From Deltaproteobacteria bacterium (GTDB lineage Bacteria; SAR324; XYD2-FULL-50-16): DNA of 37,285 nucleotides. The position numbers and the translations under genes are program-made. How positions within the stretch are numbered: the first letter of the stretch is position 1; every line of letters starts with the position of its first letter. The stretch spans positions 1-37,285 of the forward strand of contig JABHWU010000116.1 of the NCBI GenBank assembly GCA_018657625.1, in the 5' to 3' direction. Below are positions 26,862-35,153 of the stretch, one piece after another. The notes beneath the pieces were generated by a model. It was not told the origin of the DNA, did not search any database, and worked only from the letters and a program-made list of their open reading frames with translations.

Positions 26862-27926
26862 TTAAGGTTTTCGTCGTGATTTCTTCACCGATTTGATCAT
26901 TTTACCAAAAGCTTTGTCCCGATTTCGCTTCTCCAGATAAGACATTTCATTAAATAAGGTCTCTTTATGCATTTTAGTATAATTATCAAAGTGATCTTTT
27001 AATAATTTACCCGTTTTAATTGCTTTCTGAACAGCACACCCCTTCTCACTAGTATGGGAACAATCACTATAAAGACACTGTTTTGACAGCTCCAAAATGT
27101 CATCAAAAATTGTTTTAAAACCACTATTAACCTGGAGATTCCCAAGCTCACGCATTCCAGGTGTATCCACGATCATGGCACCATTTTCAAGAGAAACAAG
27201 TTGTCGATGGGAGGTGGTATGTTTTCCTTTGCCATCTTTTTCCCGTATCGATTGTGTGTCAAATTGATGAACGCCAAGTAAGGAATTTAAAAAAGTCGTT
27301 TTCCCAACTCCGGATGACCCCAATAAACAATAAGTCAAACCGCTTTTCATTTTTAAGTTGATTTGTTCCAACCCATCAAAATTAGTATTGCTAAATGGAA
27401 TAACATCCATTCCAGGAAAGCGAGACTGGATGAGATTCACCTGATTTAGGGTATCTGCCTGACTGATAAGATCACACTTACTCAATAAAACAATCGCTTG
27501 AATATTTTCGTCCTGAACCATCACCAGATATCGCTCCAGGCGGTTTATATTAAAATCTTCATTCAAAGATTGGATAATAAAAGCGCAATCAATATTGGCT
27601 GCAATTAGTTGTACATCAATTTTTCGACCGGAACTTTTACGCTTCAATATTGTCTTTCGGGGAACAATTCCATCAATAATTGCAAAGGAATTATTATCGA
27701 AAGACTGGATATAAACCCAATCACCAACTGTGGGATAATCCAAGGGTGAATCCGCAGTAAACATAAGTTTACCACTGATTTCTGCAGATATTGAATTTTG
27801 ACCTGTATGGATAAAGTACTTGTCTTTAAAGACAGTAGTTATGCGGGCAATTTGGAAGGCGTCTAATTTATTACTATCTGTGTTGGATTTAAACCAATCT
27901 GTGTAGCCGAGTTTTTCCAGTTTCAT
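26862..27926 (-). CDS. rsgA: ribosome small-subunit-dependent GTPase RsgA (YjeQ)
   Basis: 354 residues. The order OB-fold, circularly permuted GTPase, zinc finger is diagnostic. The permuted motifs are G4 as SKCD (149-152), G1 as GSSGVGKTT (203-211) and G3 as DTPG (254-257). The HTTSH segment near 236-240 is the switch region, and zinc ligands C284, C289, H291 and C297 follow. The C-terminus is basic and helical. Known: RsgA binds the maturing 30S subunit and couples GTP hydrolysis to late assembly. G4 has SKCD in place of the usual NKxD, a variation tolerated in the family. Single gene, with a possible leader terminator about 115 bases upstream. Confidence 0.95.
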   Translation of the reverse strand: MKLEKLGYTDWFKSNTDSNKLDAFQIARITTVFKDKYFIHTGQNSISAEISGKLMFTADSPLDYPTVGDWVYIQSFDNNSFAIIDGIVPRKTILKRKSSGRKIDVQLIAANIDCAFIIQSLNEDFNINRLERYLVMVQDENIQAIVLLSKCDLISQADTLNQVNLIQSRFPGMDVIPFSNTNFDGLEQINLKMKSGLTYCLLGSSGVGKTTFLNSLLGVHQFDTQSIREKDGKGKHTTSHRQLVSLENGAMIVDTPGMRELGNLQVNSGFKTIFDDILELSKQCLYSDCSHTSEKGCAVQKAIKTGKLLKDHFDNYTKMHKETLFNEMSYLEKRNRDKAFGKMIKSVKKSRRKP

Positions 27927-28040
27927 TGGTTACCTTTTAAGTTAATCATCAGTAATTATTCTGTTTTTATTAACTTTATAAAGCCTTAAAAAACAGAGTC
28001 AACTATCTTATAAAAAATTACTTCGCTGATAGTCATTACT

Positions 28041-28081
28041 AAAAAAGCTTACCCGTAATGACTTAATTCATCACTTCGGGT
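28041..28081 (-). terminator. hairpin plus U-run in the rsgA leader (possible attenuator)
   Basis: On the minus strand, ACCCG pairs with CGGGT (28081-28077 with 28055-28051), and an inner six pairs with two G-U follow a mismatch. Six T lie downstream (28046-28041). It ends about 115 bases before the rsgA start and no minus-strand gene precedes it, so it could end a leader RNA or a small RNA. Confidence 0.4.
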
Positions 28082-28283
28082 TGATGATTAACATTATAAA
28101 ATAGCAAAAAAACTCCTTTTCAGGGTGAGAAATTCACATTTCTTTTGGAAATATGCTCGTTTTAAGTTTCTAAAATGAATCAAGAAATTTGTCAAGATTA
28201 GTAAAACAACTCTTTAAAATTCTGCAACATTTACATTAAAACTTGCCAACTTAAATCACAAAGTTTCAGCATCTTTCACTGAA

Positions 28284-28368
28284 TTTACTGTTCCCTGAGC
28301 ACTGAATTCGCGATACTTTGAGCAAAGAACGAAGGGATACTTTATGCAGACACTTCGACTTCGCTCAG
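28284..28368 (+). repeat. 85-bp interspersed repeat, copy A
   Basis: It matches the reverse complement of 34057-34141 with four mismatches in 85 bases. The end (CACTTCGACTTCGCTCAG) resembles short interspersed sequences common between genes of many environmental bacteria. GATACTTT occurs twice inside it. It carries no ORF. Confidence 0.9.
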
Positions 28369-28538
28369 TGTCCGAATATGTTCAACCCAATTGCAAACTG
28401 CTATGGGTAATATTACCGCTAAAATCAATTTAATTAAATATTGGTATGGCTGAAGACAAAAAATTATTAATCTTTTATAATCGTAGCAGGTTTTGTTTTT
28501 CTATTAAAAAATAAATAAAAATCCAAAGAAACATTTTG

Positions 28539-30935
28539 ATGGCCAATCAAAAAAAACATTCAGAATTACAATACAAAAAAGCTCATGATGTTTTGTTAAC
28601 TGTATTGGATAGTATCGATGCTACCATATATGTTTCTTCCATGGAGAACTATGAGATTTTATATGTGAACAAACACTTAAAAGATCAATTTGGTGCCGAT
28701 CTGGAAGGAAAAATTTGTCATGAATGTTTTCAAGGTTCGGAAATCCCTTGCTCTCAATGCACCGATAAAGTCCTCCTTAATAATTTAGGAGAACCTACAG
28801 GGGTGCATGTTTGCGAAAGGCAAAACCCGTTAAACAAGAAATGGTATCGCAATTATGACAGAGCGATTAAATGGATTGATGGTTCATGGGTTCATTTACA
28901 GATATCAACAGACATCAGCAATAGTAAAGAAGTTGAAAAAAGCCTGCTTTTCCTTCATGACGAACTGGAAAACCAGGTTCAGGAAAGAACAGAAAAACTA
29001 TTCAAAGCCAATATTGAGCTAAAAGTCAAAGTTGCAGAACACAACAAAGTCAAAAAAGCATTGATTGAATCTGAAAGATTTTTAAATAAGGCACAGGAAA
29101 TATCGAACACTGGACATTTTAAATATGATTTTAAGACTAAAGAATTATCCTGGTCTAACCAATATTATCGAATTCTTGGGCTTAAACCGGATCATCCACC
29201 AAAACCTGACCATGACTTCTTTATATCCCGTGTTCACCCCGATGACAGGGAAGAAGTCAACCGCTTGCTTGTAGCTGATAATGGATTTAAAGCGATAAAT
29301 CTGAATTTTGAGTACAGAACCGTCCCAATAAAAGGATCAATTCACACCATTCAGGTATTCAGTGAGGTTGAAAATGATAAATCAGGGCAACCACTATGGA
29401 TGCAGGGAATCAATCAGGATATTACTGTACAACGGGATGCCCAGTCAAAATTAACTAAATCTGAAGCGTTGTACCGAACTTTGGTCGATAATATATCTGA
29501 GGGATTAATTATCACTGACCGTGATTTCAAAATTAATTTTATTAATCCTAAATTTTCAGAAATTACCGGATATGAAAATGAGGAGATATTAAATCAATCT
29601 ACTGAAATTTTTTTTGATACAAAAAACCGAAAAAAAATTAAAACCTTCTTTTTACAAAACCTTAAAGGAATTTCTAGTTCGCTGGAAGTAGAAGTTACGC
29701 GCAAAGATGCTGTCAAATTACCGGTTACTATTTCAGGAAATCCAATGATGGAGGAAGGTGTTTTTAATGGCACCTTTATTGTAGTGACAAACCTCTCACA
29801 TATCCGGCAAGCAGAACGTAAAGTTCATGAATCTATTCGGAATTTGAACCGGGCACAGAAAATTTCGCAAACCGGTAGTTGGAGCTGGGACCCTGGAACA
29901 AATCAAAATATATGGTCCGATGAAATGTGTCGTATTCTAGGGTACCCGCCACTAGATCCTAAAAATATTGTTGAATCTACGTTTTACGATAAAATTCATC
30001 ACCGGGACAGAGAAATAGTATATCAATCTCTAGAAGGAGGTTGGTTAAATGGTGTCCCTTTCGACTATGAGTATCAGACAGTACCCATTGACGGTGAAAT
30101 AAAGACCATTCGGTGTTTTGCCGAGATAGACCTGGATGAAAACGGAAATCCATCACGTTTGATCGGCATTGACCAGGATATTACAGAATATCGACGCAGT
30201 GAAAAAGACTTAAAAGCAGCCAAAATTGAAGCAGAAGCTTCCAATGAAGCAAAAACCAACTTCCTGGCTAATATGAGTCATGAACTAAGGACTCCGATGC
30301 AGGGAATTTTAGGGTTTTCTAAACTTTGTCTTTCCCGCATAAAAGAACTTCATAAAGATAAAATCGAAGAATATTTGGAAGACATTTATGCTAGTGCCGT
30401 CCGATTAATGTCGTTGTTAAATGATCTTTTAGATTTGTCAAAATTAGAAGCCAAAAAATTTCGTTACAATTTTATCCCTGAAAAAATTAACAGCTTAATT
30501 TTGGAGAAAATCATTTATCTTAGATTATTAGCTGAAGAAAAATCGCTAAATATCCTTTTTGAAGAAGAAAAACTGAACAGTGATGTCGAAATGGATGCAA
30601 AAAAGATCGGTCAGGTCGTTGATAATCTTCTATCCAACGCAATACGATATTCAAGCCCTAAATCAAATATCACCCTCCAAGTTATAGACCAAAATGATTT
30701 TATCAAATTTAGTATTAATAGTTTCGGTACCAAAATTCCCACCAAAGAACTAAAAAGTATTTTCAATAAGTTCTCCCAAAGCAGCAATACCAGGACTGGT
30801 GCCGGTGGAATTGGATTAGGGTTAGCAATTTGTAAACAGATTATTTCTGATCATTACGGCGAAATATGGGCAGAAAATAACCCTGACCAGTCCGTGACAT
30901 TTAATTTTCAACTTCCAAAATTACATCAATTTTAG
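28539..30935 (+). CDS. soluble multi-PAS sensor histidine kinase
   Basis: 798 residues from the ATG at 28539 (a TTG directly before it is in frame). No membrane segment, so a cytoplasmic sensor. Order: a PAS-type domain (about 15-130) with the cysteine pattern CHEC-x7-CSQC, a coiled coil, a second PAS (about 185-300, with RVHPDD), a third PAS (about 308-425, EGLIITD...INPKFSEITGY), a fourth PAS (about 435-550), a dimerisation/phosphoacceptor domain with H581 in SHELRTPMQ, and an ATP-binding domain with an N-box (DNLLSNAIRYSS) and a GAGGIGLGLAICK lid. Known: such kinases autophosphorylate on histidine and pass phosphate to a response regulator. None is adjacent; the only regulator in the window is at 1548. 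The kinase core resembles that at 35154. Confidence 0.93.
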   Translation: MANQKKHSELQYKKAHDVLLTVLDSIDATIYVSSMENYEILYVNKHLKDQFGADLEGKICHECFQGSEIPCSQCTDKVLLNNLGEPTGVHVCERQNPLNKKWYRNYDRAIKWIDGSWVHLQISTDISNSKEVEKSLLFLHDELENQVQERTEKLFKANIELKVKVAEHNKVKKALIESERFLNKAQEISNTGHFKYDFKTKELSWSNQYYRILGLKPDHPPKPDHDFFISRVHPDDREEVNRLLVADNGFKAINLNFEYRTVPIKGSIHTIQVFSEVENDKSGQPLWMQGINQDITVQRDAQSKLTKSEALYRTLVDNISEGLIITDRDFKINFINPKFSEITGYENEEILNQSTEIFFDTKNRKKIKTFFLQNLKGISSSLEVEVTRKDAVKLPVTISGNPMMEEGVFNGTFIVVTNLSHIRQAERKVHESIRNLNRAQKISQTGSWSWDPGTNQNIWSDEMCRILGYPPLDPKNIVESTFYDKIHHRDREIVYQSLEGGWLNGVPFDYEYQTVPIDGEIKTIRCFAEIDLDENGNPSRLIGIDQDITEYRRSEKDLKAAKIEAEASNEAKTNFLANMSHELRTPMQGILGFSKLCLSRIKELHKDKIEEYLEDIYASAVRLMSLLNDLLDLSKLEAKKFRYNFIPEKINSLILEKIIYLRLLAEEKSLNILFEEEKLNSDVEMDAKKIGQVVDNLLSNAIRYSSPKSNITLQVIDQNDFIKFSINSFGTKIPTKELKSIFNKFSQSSNTRTGAGGIGLGLAICKQIISDHYGEIWAENNPDQSVTFNFQLPKLHQF

Positions 30936-30952
30936 GATATTGATATTTTCCC

Positions 30953-31174
30953 CTACTTCTTTAGTAAAGAAAGGTATAAATCCTCTACTTGGGTTCTTGC
31001 CCAGGGTGTTTTTCTCAAAAATTTAAGACTGGATTGCATCGACGGTTCGTTGATAAAGCACCTTATTTCGATTCGTTTTCCCAGTTGTTTCCAACCATAA
31101 TGATCCACCAGGCTATGTATAATCTGCTTAAGTGTCACACCGTGCAATGGATTATTGATTTGTTCGTCACTCAT
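30953..31174 (-). CDS. VF530-family DNA-binding protein
   Basis: 73 residues. The segments [34 protein letters not shown] and [12 protein letters not shown] match the compact VF530 family, whose structural founder is from Vibrio fischeri. Known: a small helical protein reported as DNA-binding, with no clear physiological role. It faces the PAS kinase convergently, with 17 bases between the two stops. A TAGGA-like ribosome site directly precedes the start, and no partner gene is adjacent. Confidence 0.9.
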   Translation of the reverse strand: MSDEQINNPLHGVTLKQIIHSLVDHYGWKQLGKRIEIRCFINEPSMQSSLKFLRKTPWARTQVEDLYLSLLKK

Positions 31175-31531
31175 TCCTACTTAACCCGAGTTTATTGTTA
31201 GTTTGTTACCAATGTAAAGAACTTGTTGGTCTTTACAGAAAAAACCTTATCAACGCTCAATTTAATCCTGATGATTGATTACACCTTATCTGTATTTCAT
31301 TCTATTATATAAAACGTCAATGTTATTGGCATAGTCTTATATTGTCAAAAATGCTTAAAAACAGCCCTTTCAATGCAAATAGATTGATTAGGGGTACTTT
31401 TTTTATCATTGACAGTAGAAAGGTTCTAACTCACAGTTACTACTAGGTTTGGAACCAAAAGATTCTATACTATTTTTCTTTCGGTGACTGAATCATCAGC
31501 TTATAATTATTTTTTTTAAAAAAAAACGACC
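31175..31531. other. divergent intergenic region
   Basis: About 357 AT-rich bases between the VF530-type gene and the acetyltransferase. No ORF, repeat or RNA is recognised; it should hold both promoters. Confidence 0.4.
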
Positions 31532-32008
31532 ATGGAAATTGAAACAAATCGATTATTACTCCGACCGCTACAGACAGATGATATTACCAGTTTAGTAAAC
31601 ATCTGGTTAGACCCCGATGTTACAACTTTTATGGGCGGCCCCAGAAACAAAACTTCATTGGTAGAAGGATTTAAAGAAGACGTTCATAACCCAAGTACTC
31701 AAATAGACGATTTATGGCCAGTTATTGAAAAAGCATCTTCAGAAGTAGTTGGTCATTGTGGTTTACTTGAGAAAGATATTGAGGGGAAAAAAGAAACTGA
31801 ACTCATTTATATTTTTCATAAAAGAGCCTGGGGAAAACAATATGCCTCAGAAATCGGGCAGGCTTTAATAAAACATGCAGAAAAAAATCTAAGACTGTAT
31901 AAGCTTATCGCATTAATCAATCCTAAAAATGTTGCTTCAGAAAAAGTAGCCATTAAACTTGGAATGCAATTTTTTAAACAATACTACGACCAAATGGTAA
32001 AGAAATGA
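31532..32008 (+). CDS. GNAT-family N-acetyltransferase (RimJ/RimL-like)
   Basis: 158 residues. The N-terminus ETNRLLLRPLQTDDITSL is typical of RimJ/RimL-like acetyltransferases, which move an acetyl group from acetyl-CoA to an amine such as a protein N-terminus or an antibiotic. The acetyl-CoA loop is seen as RAWGKQYASEIGQALI, and the final part (LINPKNVASEKVAIKLGM) matches the family's C-terminal N-x-S-x-x-x-x-x-K-x-G-F/M signature. The length is slightly short but complete. The substrate cannot be told. It precedes the MFS gene by 128 bases in the same direction. Confidence 0.88.
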   Translation: MEIETNRLLLRPLQTDDITSLVNIWLDPDVTTFMGGPRNKTSLVEGFKEDVHNPSTQIDDLWPVIEKASSEVVGHCGLLEKDIEGKKETELIYIFHKRAWGKQYASEIGQALIKHAEKNLRLYKLIALINPKNVASEKVAIKLGMQFFKQYYDQMVKK

Positions 32009-32136
32009 AAATATATATCGTAAATTTAAATCTGAACAATAGTCCAAAGTAAAATGATGATATGCTAACCATATTTTTCCAAAAGAACCTGTAACTATTG
32101 AAATTCAGCTTGAATATTCAATTGAAATTTTAAATC

Positions 32137-33345
32137 ATGAAAAAAAAGGAACGGGGGTTATTGCAACTACAATTAGTTGTTTTTGCATTAGTTTCAGCAT
32201 CTTTCACCAATATCTACATCACTCAACCCATTTTACCTGTACTGCAGGATGAATTTGGTGTCACACCAGTACAAGTATCACTAACAGTATCATTTGTAAT
32301 TTTAGGTATTGTACTCTCAAATCTGTTTTTTGGGTTTTTATCAGATCGCTTTCCTGTTCATCCTATTATTTTGACAGGTGGCGTTTGTGTCGCTATCGGA
32401 GGTTTAGTTGCTGCGGCAACGCACGATTTTAAAATTCTGGTTATGGCCCGCCTTTTTCAAGGCATTTTTCTTCCTGCCCTGACCACCAGTCTGGCAGCCT
32501 GGTTGGCCCGAACATTACCTGGTAAAAGGCTCAGTATAGTGATGGGTTCTTATGTATCAGCAACAGTCATGGGTGGACTTGGTGGCCGTTTGTTAGGTGG
32601 TTGGATTCATCCACCACTACATTGGCGATATGCTTTTATATCAGCCTCCGTGTTGATACTAATTACAACCATAATAACTGTGTTGACACTCCCTCGTACA
32701 CCTATAAAAAAAGTCATTAACCTGGAAAAAAATGAAGGTTTTTTCTCCCTGATAAAACGCAGAGATTTATTAATGCTTTATTGTTGTGGAGCAGGGGGAC
32801 TATTGATGTTTTCTCCGGTATTCAATTTCCTCCCCTATCGATTAGCAGGTGCTCCATTTCACTTTTCAACTGAATTGATAACTTTTATTTATTTTGTTTA
32901 TGTCATGGGGATTTTCATAGGGCCAATAGCCGGTCGCATCAACAATAAATTTGGAGGTGGAAATGCTTTGATAGCCGGAACTAGCCTGCTCGGAGTGTCA
33001 TTTGGCCTTCTTCTGATTCCTTCGGTAACCGCAATTATATTAGGTCTTTTAGGTATCTGTACCGGGTTTTTTACAATTCATTCAGTTGCTGTAGGTTTAC
33101 TAAATCAAAAACTTTCCGGTAGCCACGGCAAAGCAAATGCACTCTATGTTCTTTTTTATTATATCGGCGGATGGTTAGGCATAACCGGTGCTGGTTTCGT
33201 CTTTCAGTACATTGGCTGGAACGGGGTCATTTTCTTTGTGATGCTCTTTCTGGTTATCCCTTTAATTACCGGTCTTTTTGAAAAAAGAAATCAGTCAACC
33301 AACAAACAAAAGATTAAACAAAACGTCCCTGAAACCAGAGATTAG
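32137..33345 (+). CDS. MFS transporter, YnfM-like
   Basis: 402 residues with about twelve hydrophobic segments. The start YITQPILPVLQDEFGVTP and the loop GFLSDRFPVHPIIL between the second and third helices (the MFS motif A position) match the YnfM group of putative drug or metabolite exporters. Inner-membrane, driven by the proton gradient in known members. The substrate is not predictable. It converges with the methyltransferase gene 28 bases further on. The C-terminus is a short polar tail after the last helix. Confidence 0.9.
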   Translation: MKKKERGLLQLQLVVFALVSASFTNIYITQPILPVLQDEFGVTPVQVSLTVSFVILGIVLSNLFFGFLSDRFPVHPIILTGGVCVAIGGLVAAATHDFKILVMARLFQGIFLPALTTSLAAWLARTLPGKRLSIVMGSYVSATVMGGLGGRLLGGWIHPPLHWRYAFISASVLILITTIITVLTLPRTPIKKVINLEKNEGFFSLIKRRDLLMLYCCGAGGLLMFSPVFNFLPYRLAGAPFHFSTELITFIYFVYVMGIFIGPIAGRINNKFGGGNALIAGTSLLGVSFGLLLIPSVTAIILGLLGICTGFFTIHSVAVGLLNQKLSGSHGKANALYVLFYYIGGWLGITGAGFVFQYIGWNGVIFFVMLFLVIPLITGLFEKRNQSTNKQKIKQNVPETRD

Positions 33346-33373
33346 AGTTTATTCTCTACTCAAAAAGGTCTAA

Positions 33374-33952
33374 CTATCCTTTTTCCCCAACAACCAGAAA
33401 GTGTTTCTGCATTTCATTATAAATATTAACATCTTCAAATCCAGCCTTAAGTAACTGGTCCTGAACATTTTCCGGCTTACATCTTATTTCCTTGGGTGGC
33501 CCCTGGGGCATCTCCTCTTTTCTCCAATCAACAATAAATACCTTCCCTTTCCTTTTTAATAAGCGATAAGCTTCTTCCAACATCTGCACCGGTGAATCTA
33601 ACTCATGATGTAAATTGATCATATAAACCAGATCAGCTGAGTCATCTTGAAGGTCTATAGTATCTTCTTCCATTTTCAAAGGAATGATATTAGGATATTT
33701 TGGACAAATATTGGACGTCATCCAGCTGATCATAACTTCGGATATATCACAGGCATAAATTTTTCCGTTTTCAATATACTTTACAAAAGGAATACTAAAA
33801 AAACCTGTCCCGGCACCTATATCAATAAAAGTACTTAATTCTGCTAAATTTAAGTTCAGATGACTCCATATTTTTTCCGGGGGAATATCTAACAGTCTTT
33901 CCGGATTATTTAATTTTTGAAGTTTTTTGGGGTCAAATTTTTTATCATCCAT
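33374..33952 (-). CDS. class I SAM-dependent methyltransferase
   Basis: 192 residues. Motif I is FIDIGAGTGFFSIPF (SAM-binding loop), then an acidic residue after the second strand (IYACDISE), motif near LVYMINLHHELDSP, and a post-motif GKVFIVDWRKEE. This is the usual order of the Rossmann-type methyltransferase fold. Cytoplasmic. The substrate is unknown, and the neighbours (MFS on the other strand, flavodoxin-like gene beyond a 600-base gap) do not suggest one. An AGGA ribosome site precedes the start. Confidence 0.88.
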   Translation of the reverse strand: MDDKKFDPKKLQKLNNPERLLDIPPEKIWSHLNLNLAELSTFIDIGAGTGFFSIPFVKYIENGKIYACDISEVMISWMTSNICPKYPNIIPLKMEEDTIDLQDDSADLVYMINLHHELDSPVQMLEEAYRLLKRKGKVFIVDWRKEEMPQGPPKEIRCKPENVQDQLLKAGFEDVNIYNEMQKHFLVVGEKG

Positions 33953-34552
33953 ATCAAATTCCTGTTTAATAAACGACCATTCCTGTTTAAGTGTCCTACG
34001 TTCGACAACAACACTTATCTAAAACAATTTTCAATTCAGTTAAGTCTATCAGTATGCTGAGCGAAGTCGAAGTGTCTGCGTAAAGTATCCCTTCGTTCTT
34101 TGCTCAAAGTATCGCAAATTCAGTGCTCAAGGAACAATAAAGTCAGTCCTCAGAGAACAGAATTGGTGTTCAGAATATCAGTCACTTTTTATTACAAGAT
34201 TCAACCCTATTGAAGTACACAATATATATTTACACACCTGATAAAACTCAATTTTAAAGTAAATTATAATAGACAATTGCTTTGAAAGATACTTCATTTA
34301 TTTTATTTATTAAATCAAGGGTCTACCCCTTTTGTAATTATAAAAAACGAGGCAACCCTATGGCTATTGTTATCTTGTTCCAGACTTGTTTGAGGGTTTT
34401 CATTGATTTTATTCTTACAAAAAGCTTAACTATAGATAATGTTCAGAACGTCTCAGTGACAAACTTGAATGGGTTTATGTCGGGACAGCTCATCTGGAAT
34501 TTAATATGGTTTTAACATCTGCTTACTATCTGACTCATAAATCTGATTTCTT
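33953..34552. other. intergenic region with repeat copy B
   Basis: 600 bases holding the second repeat copy (34057-34141) and the promoters of the flanking genes. A 77-codon frame at 34282-34515 opens on TTG without a ribosome site and resembles no family, so I do not call it. Confidence 0.5.
34057..34141 (-). repeat. 85-bp interspersed repeat, copy B
   Basis: The reverse complement matches 28284-28368 at 81 of 85 positions, so the two copies lie in opposite orientation about 5.7 kb apart. It is in a non-coding gap like its partner. Confidence 0.9.
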
Positions 34553-35023
34553 ATGGAAAAATTCAATCAAAAAATAATCCTTGTTATTTACCATTCCCAA
34601 GGTGGTACCGTGAAAAAACTTGCGGAAACTTTTGTTCAGGGAGCCTCTAAAATAGAAAACATCCAGATTATATTTAAACCAGCCAAGGATGTTTTATTAG
34701 AGGATCTTTTATGTTGTCAGGGAATCGCTATCGGTTCCCCGGAATACTTCGGTTACATGGCTGGATTAATCAAAGATTTTTTTGATCGCACTTATGAAAA
34801 GGCAGAACAAATTACAATCGGACTTCCTTATATGATTTTTGTATGTGCAGGTAATGACGGTAGAGGAGCTATTACTCAGATAGAACGTATCGTTAAAGGC
34901 TATCATTGGAAAAAGGTTTATGAACACTTTCGAGTCGTCGGCGTACCTAGAGAGGAAGATTTTGCGCATGTTGAGGAAATGGGACAAACATTGGCTGCAG
35001 GAGTAGAAGCGGGAATATATTAG
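34553..35023 (+). CDS. flavodoxin-like / NADPH-dependent FMN reductase-type protein
   Basis: 156 residues. The start IILVIYHSQGGTVKKLAETF is a flavodoxin-type FMN phosphate-binding loop, and GIAIGSPEYFGYMAGLIKDFFD matches the second flavin-binding segment of WrbA-like and flavodoxin-fold proteins. Then GLPYMIFVCAGNDGRGA follows. Known: such proteins bind FMN and move electrons to quinones or other acceptors. The specific partner is unknown. Single gene, cytoplasmic, with no close neighbour in the same direction. Confidence 0.85.
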   Translation: MEKFNQKIILVIYHSQGGTVKKLAETFVQGASKIENIQIIFKPAKDVLLEDLLCCQGIAIGSPEYFGYMAGLIKDFFDRTYEKAEQITIGLPYMIFVCAGNDGRGAITQIERIVKGYHWKKVYEHFRVVGVPREEDFAHVEEMGQTLAAGVEAGIY

Positions 35024-35153
35024 TATTCAGAAAAAATCAAAACTAGAATCAGAAATATGGATTATCATAATTCTCATTGGGTAATACATGGGTTTTTTTA
35101 CAATAGTATGAATATCAATAGAGAGGGGTCTTTATTTTGTTTACTAAATTCCC

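Larger units (their letters stand above)
27927..28538. other. divergent region between rsgA and the PAS kinase
   Basis: About 610 bases holding the leader hairpin (28041-28081) and one copy of the 85-bp interspersed repeat (28284-28368). No ORF is convincing. Promoters for both flanking genes should lie here. Confidence 0.5.

Noticed and set aside
34282..34515. 77-codon plus-strand ORF
   Set aside because: TTG start, no ribosome site, no recognised motif, AT-rich gap.
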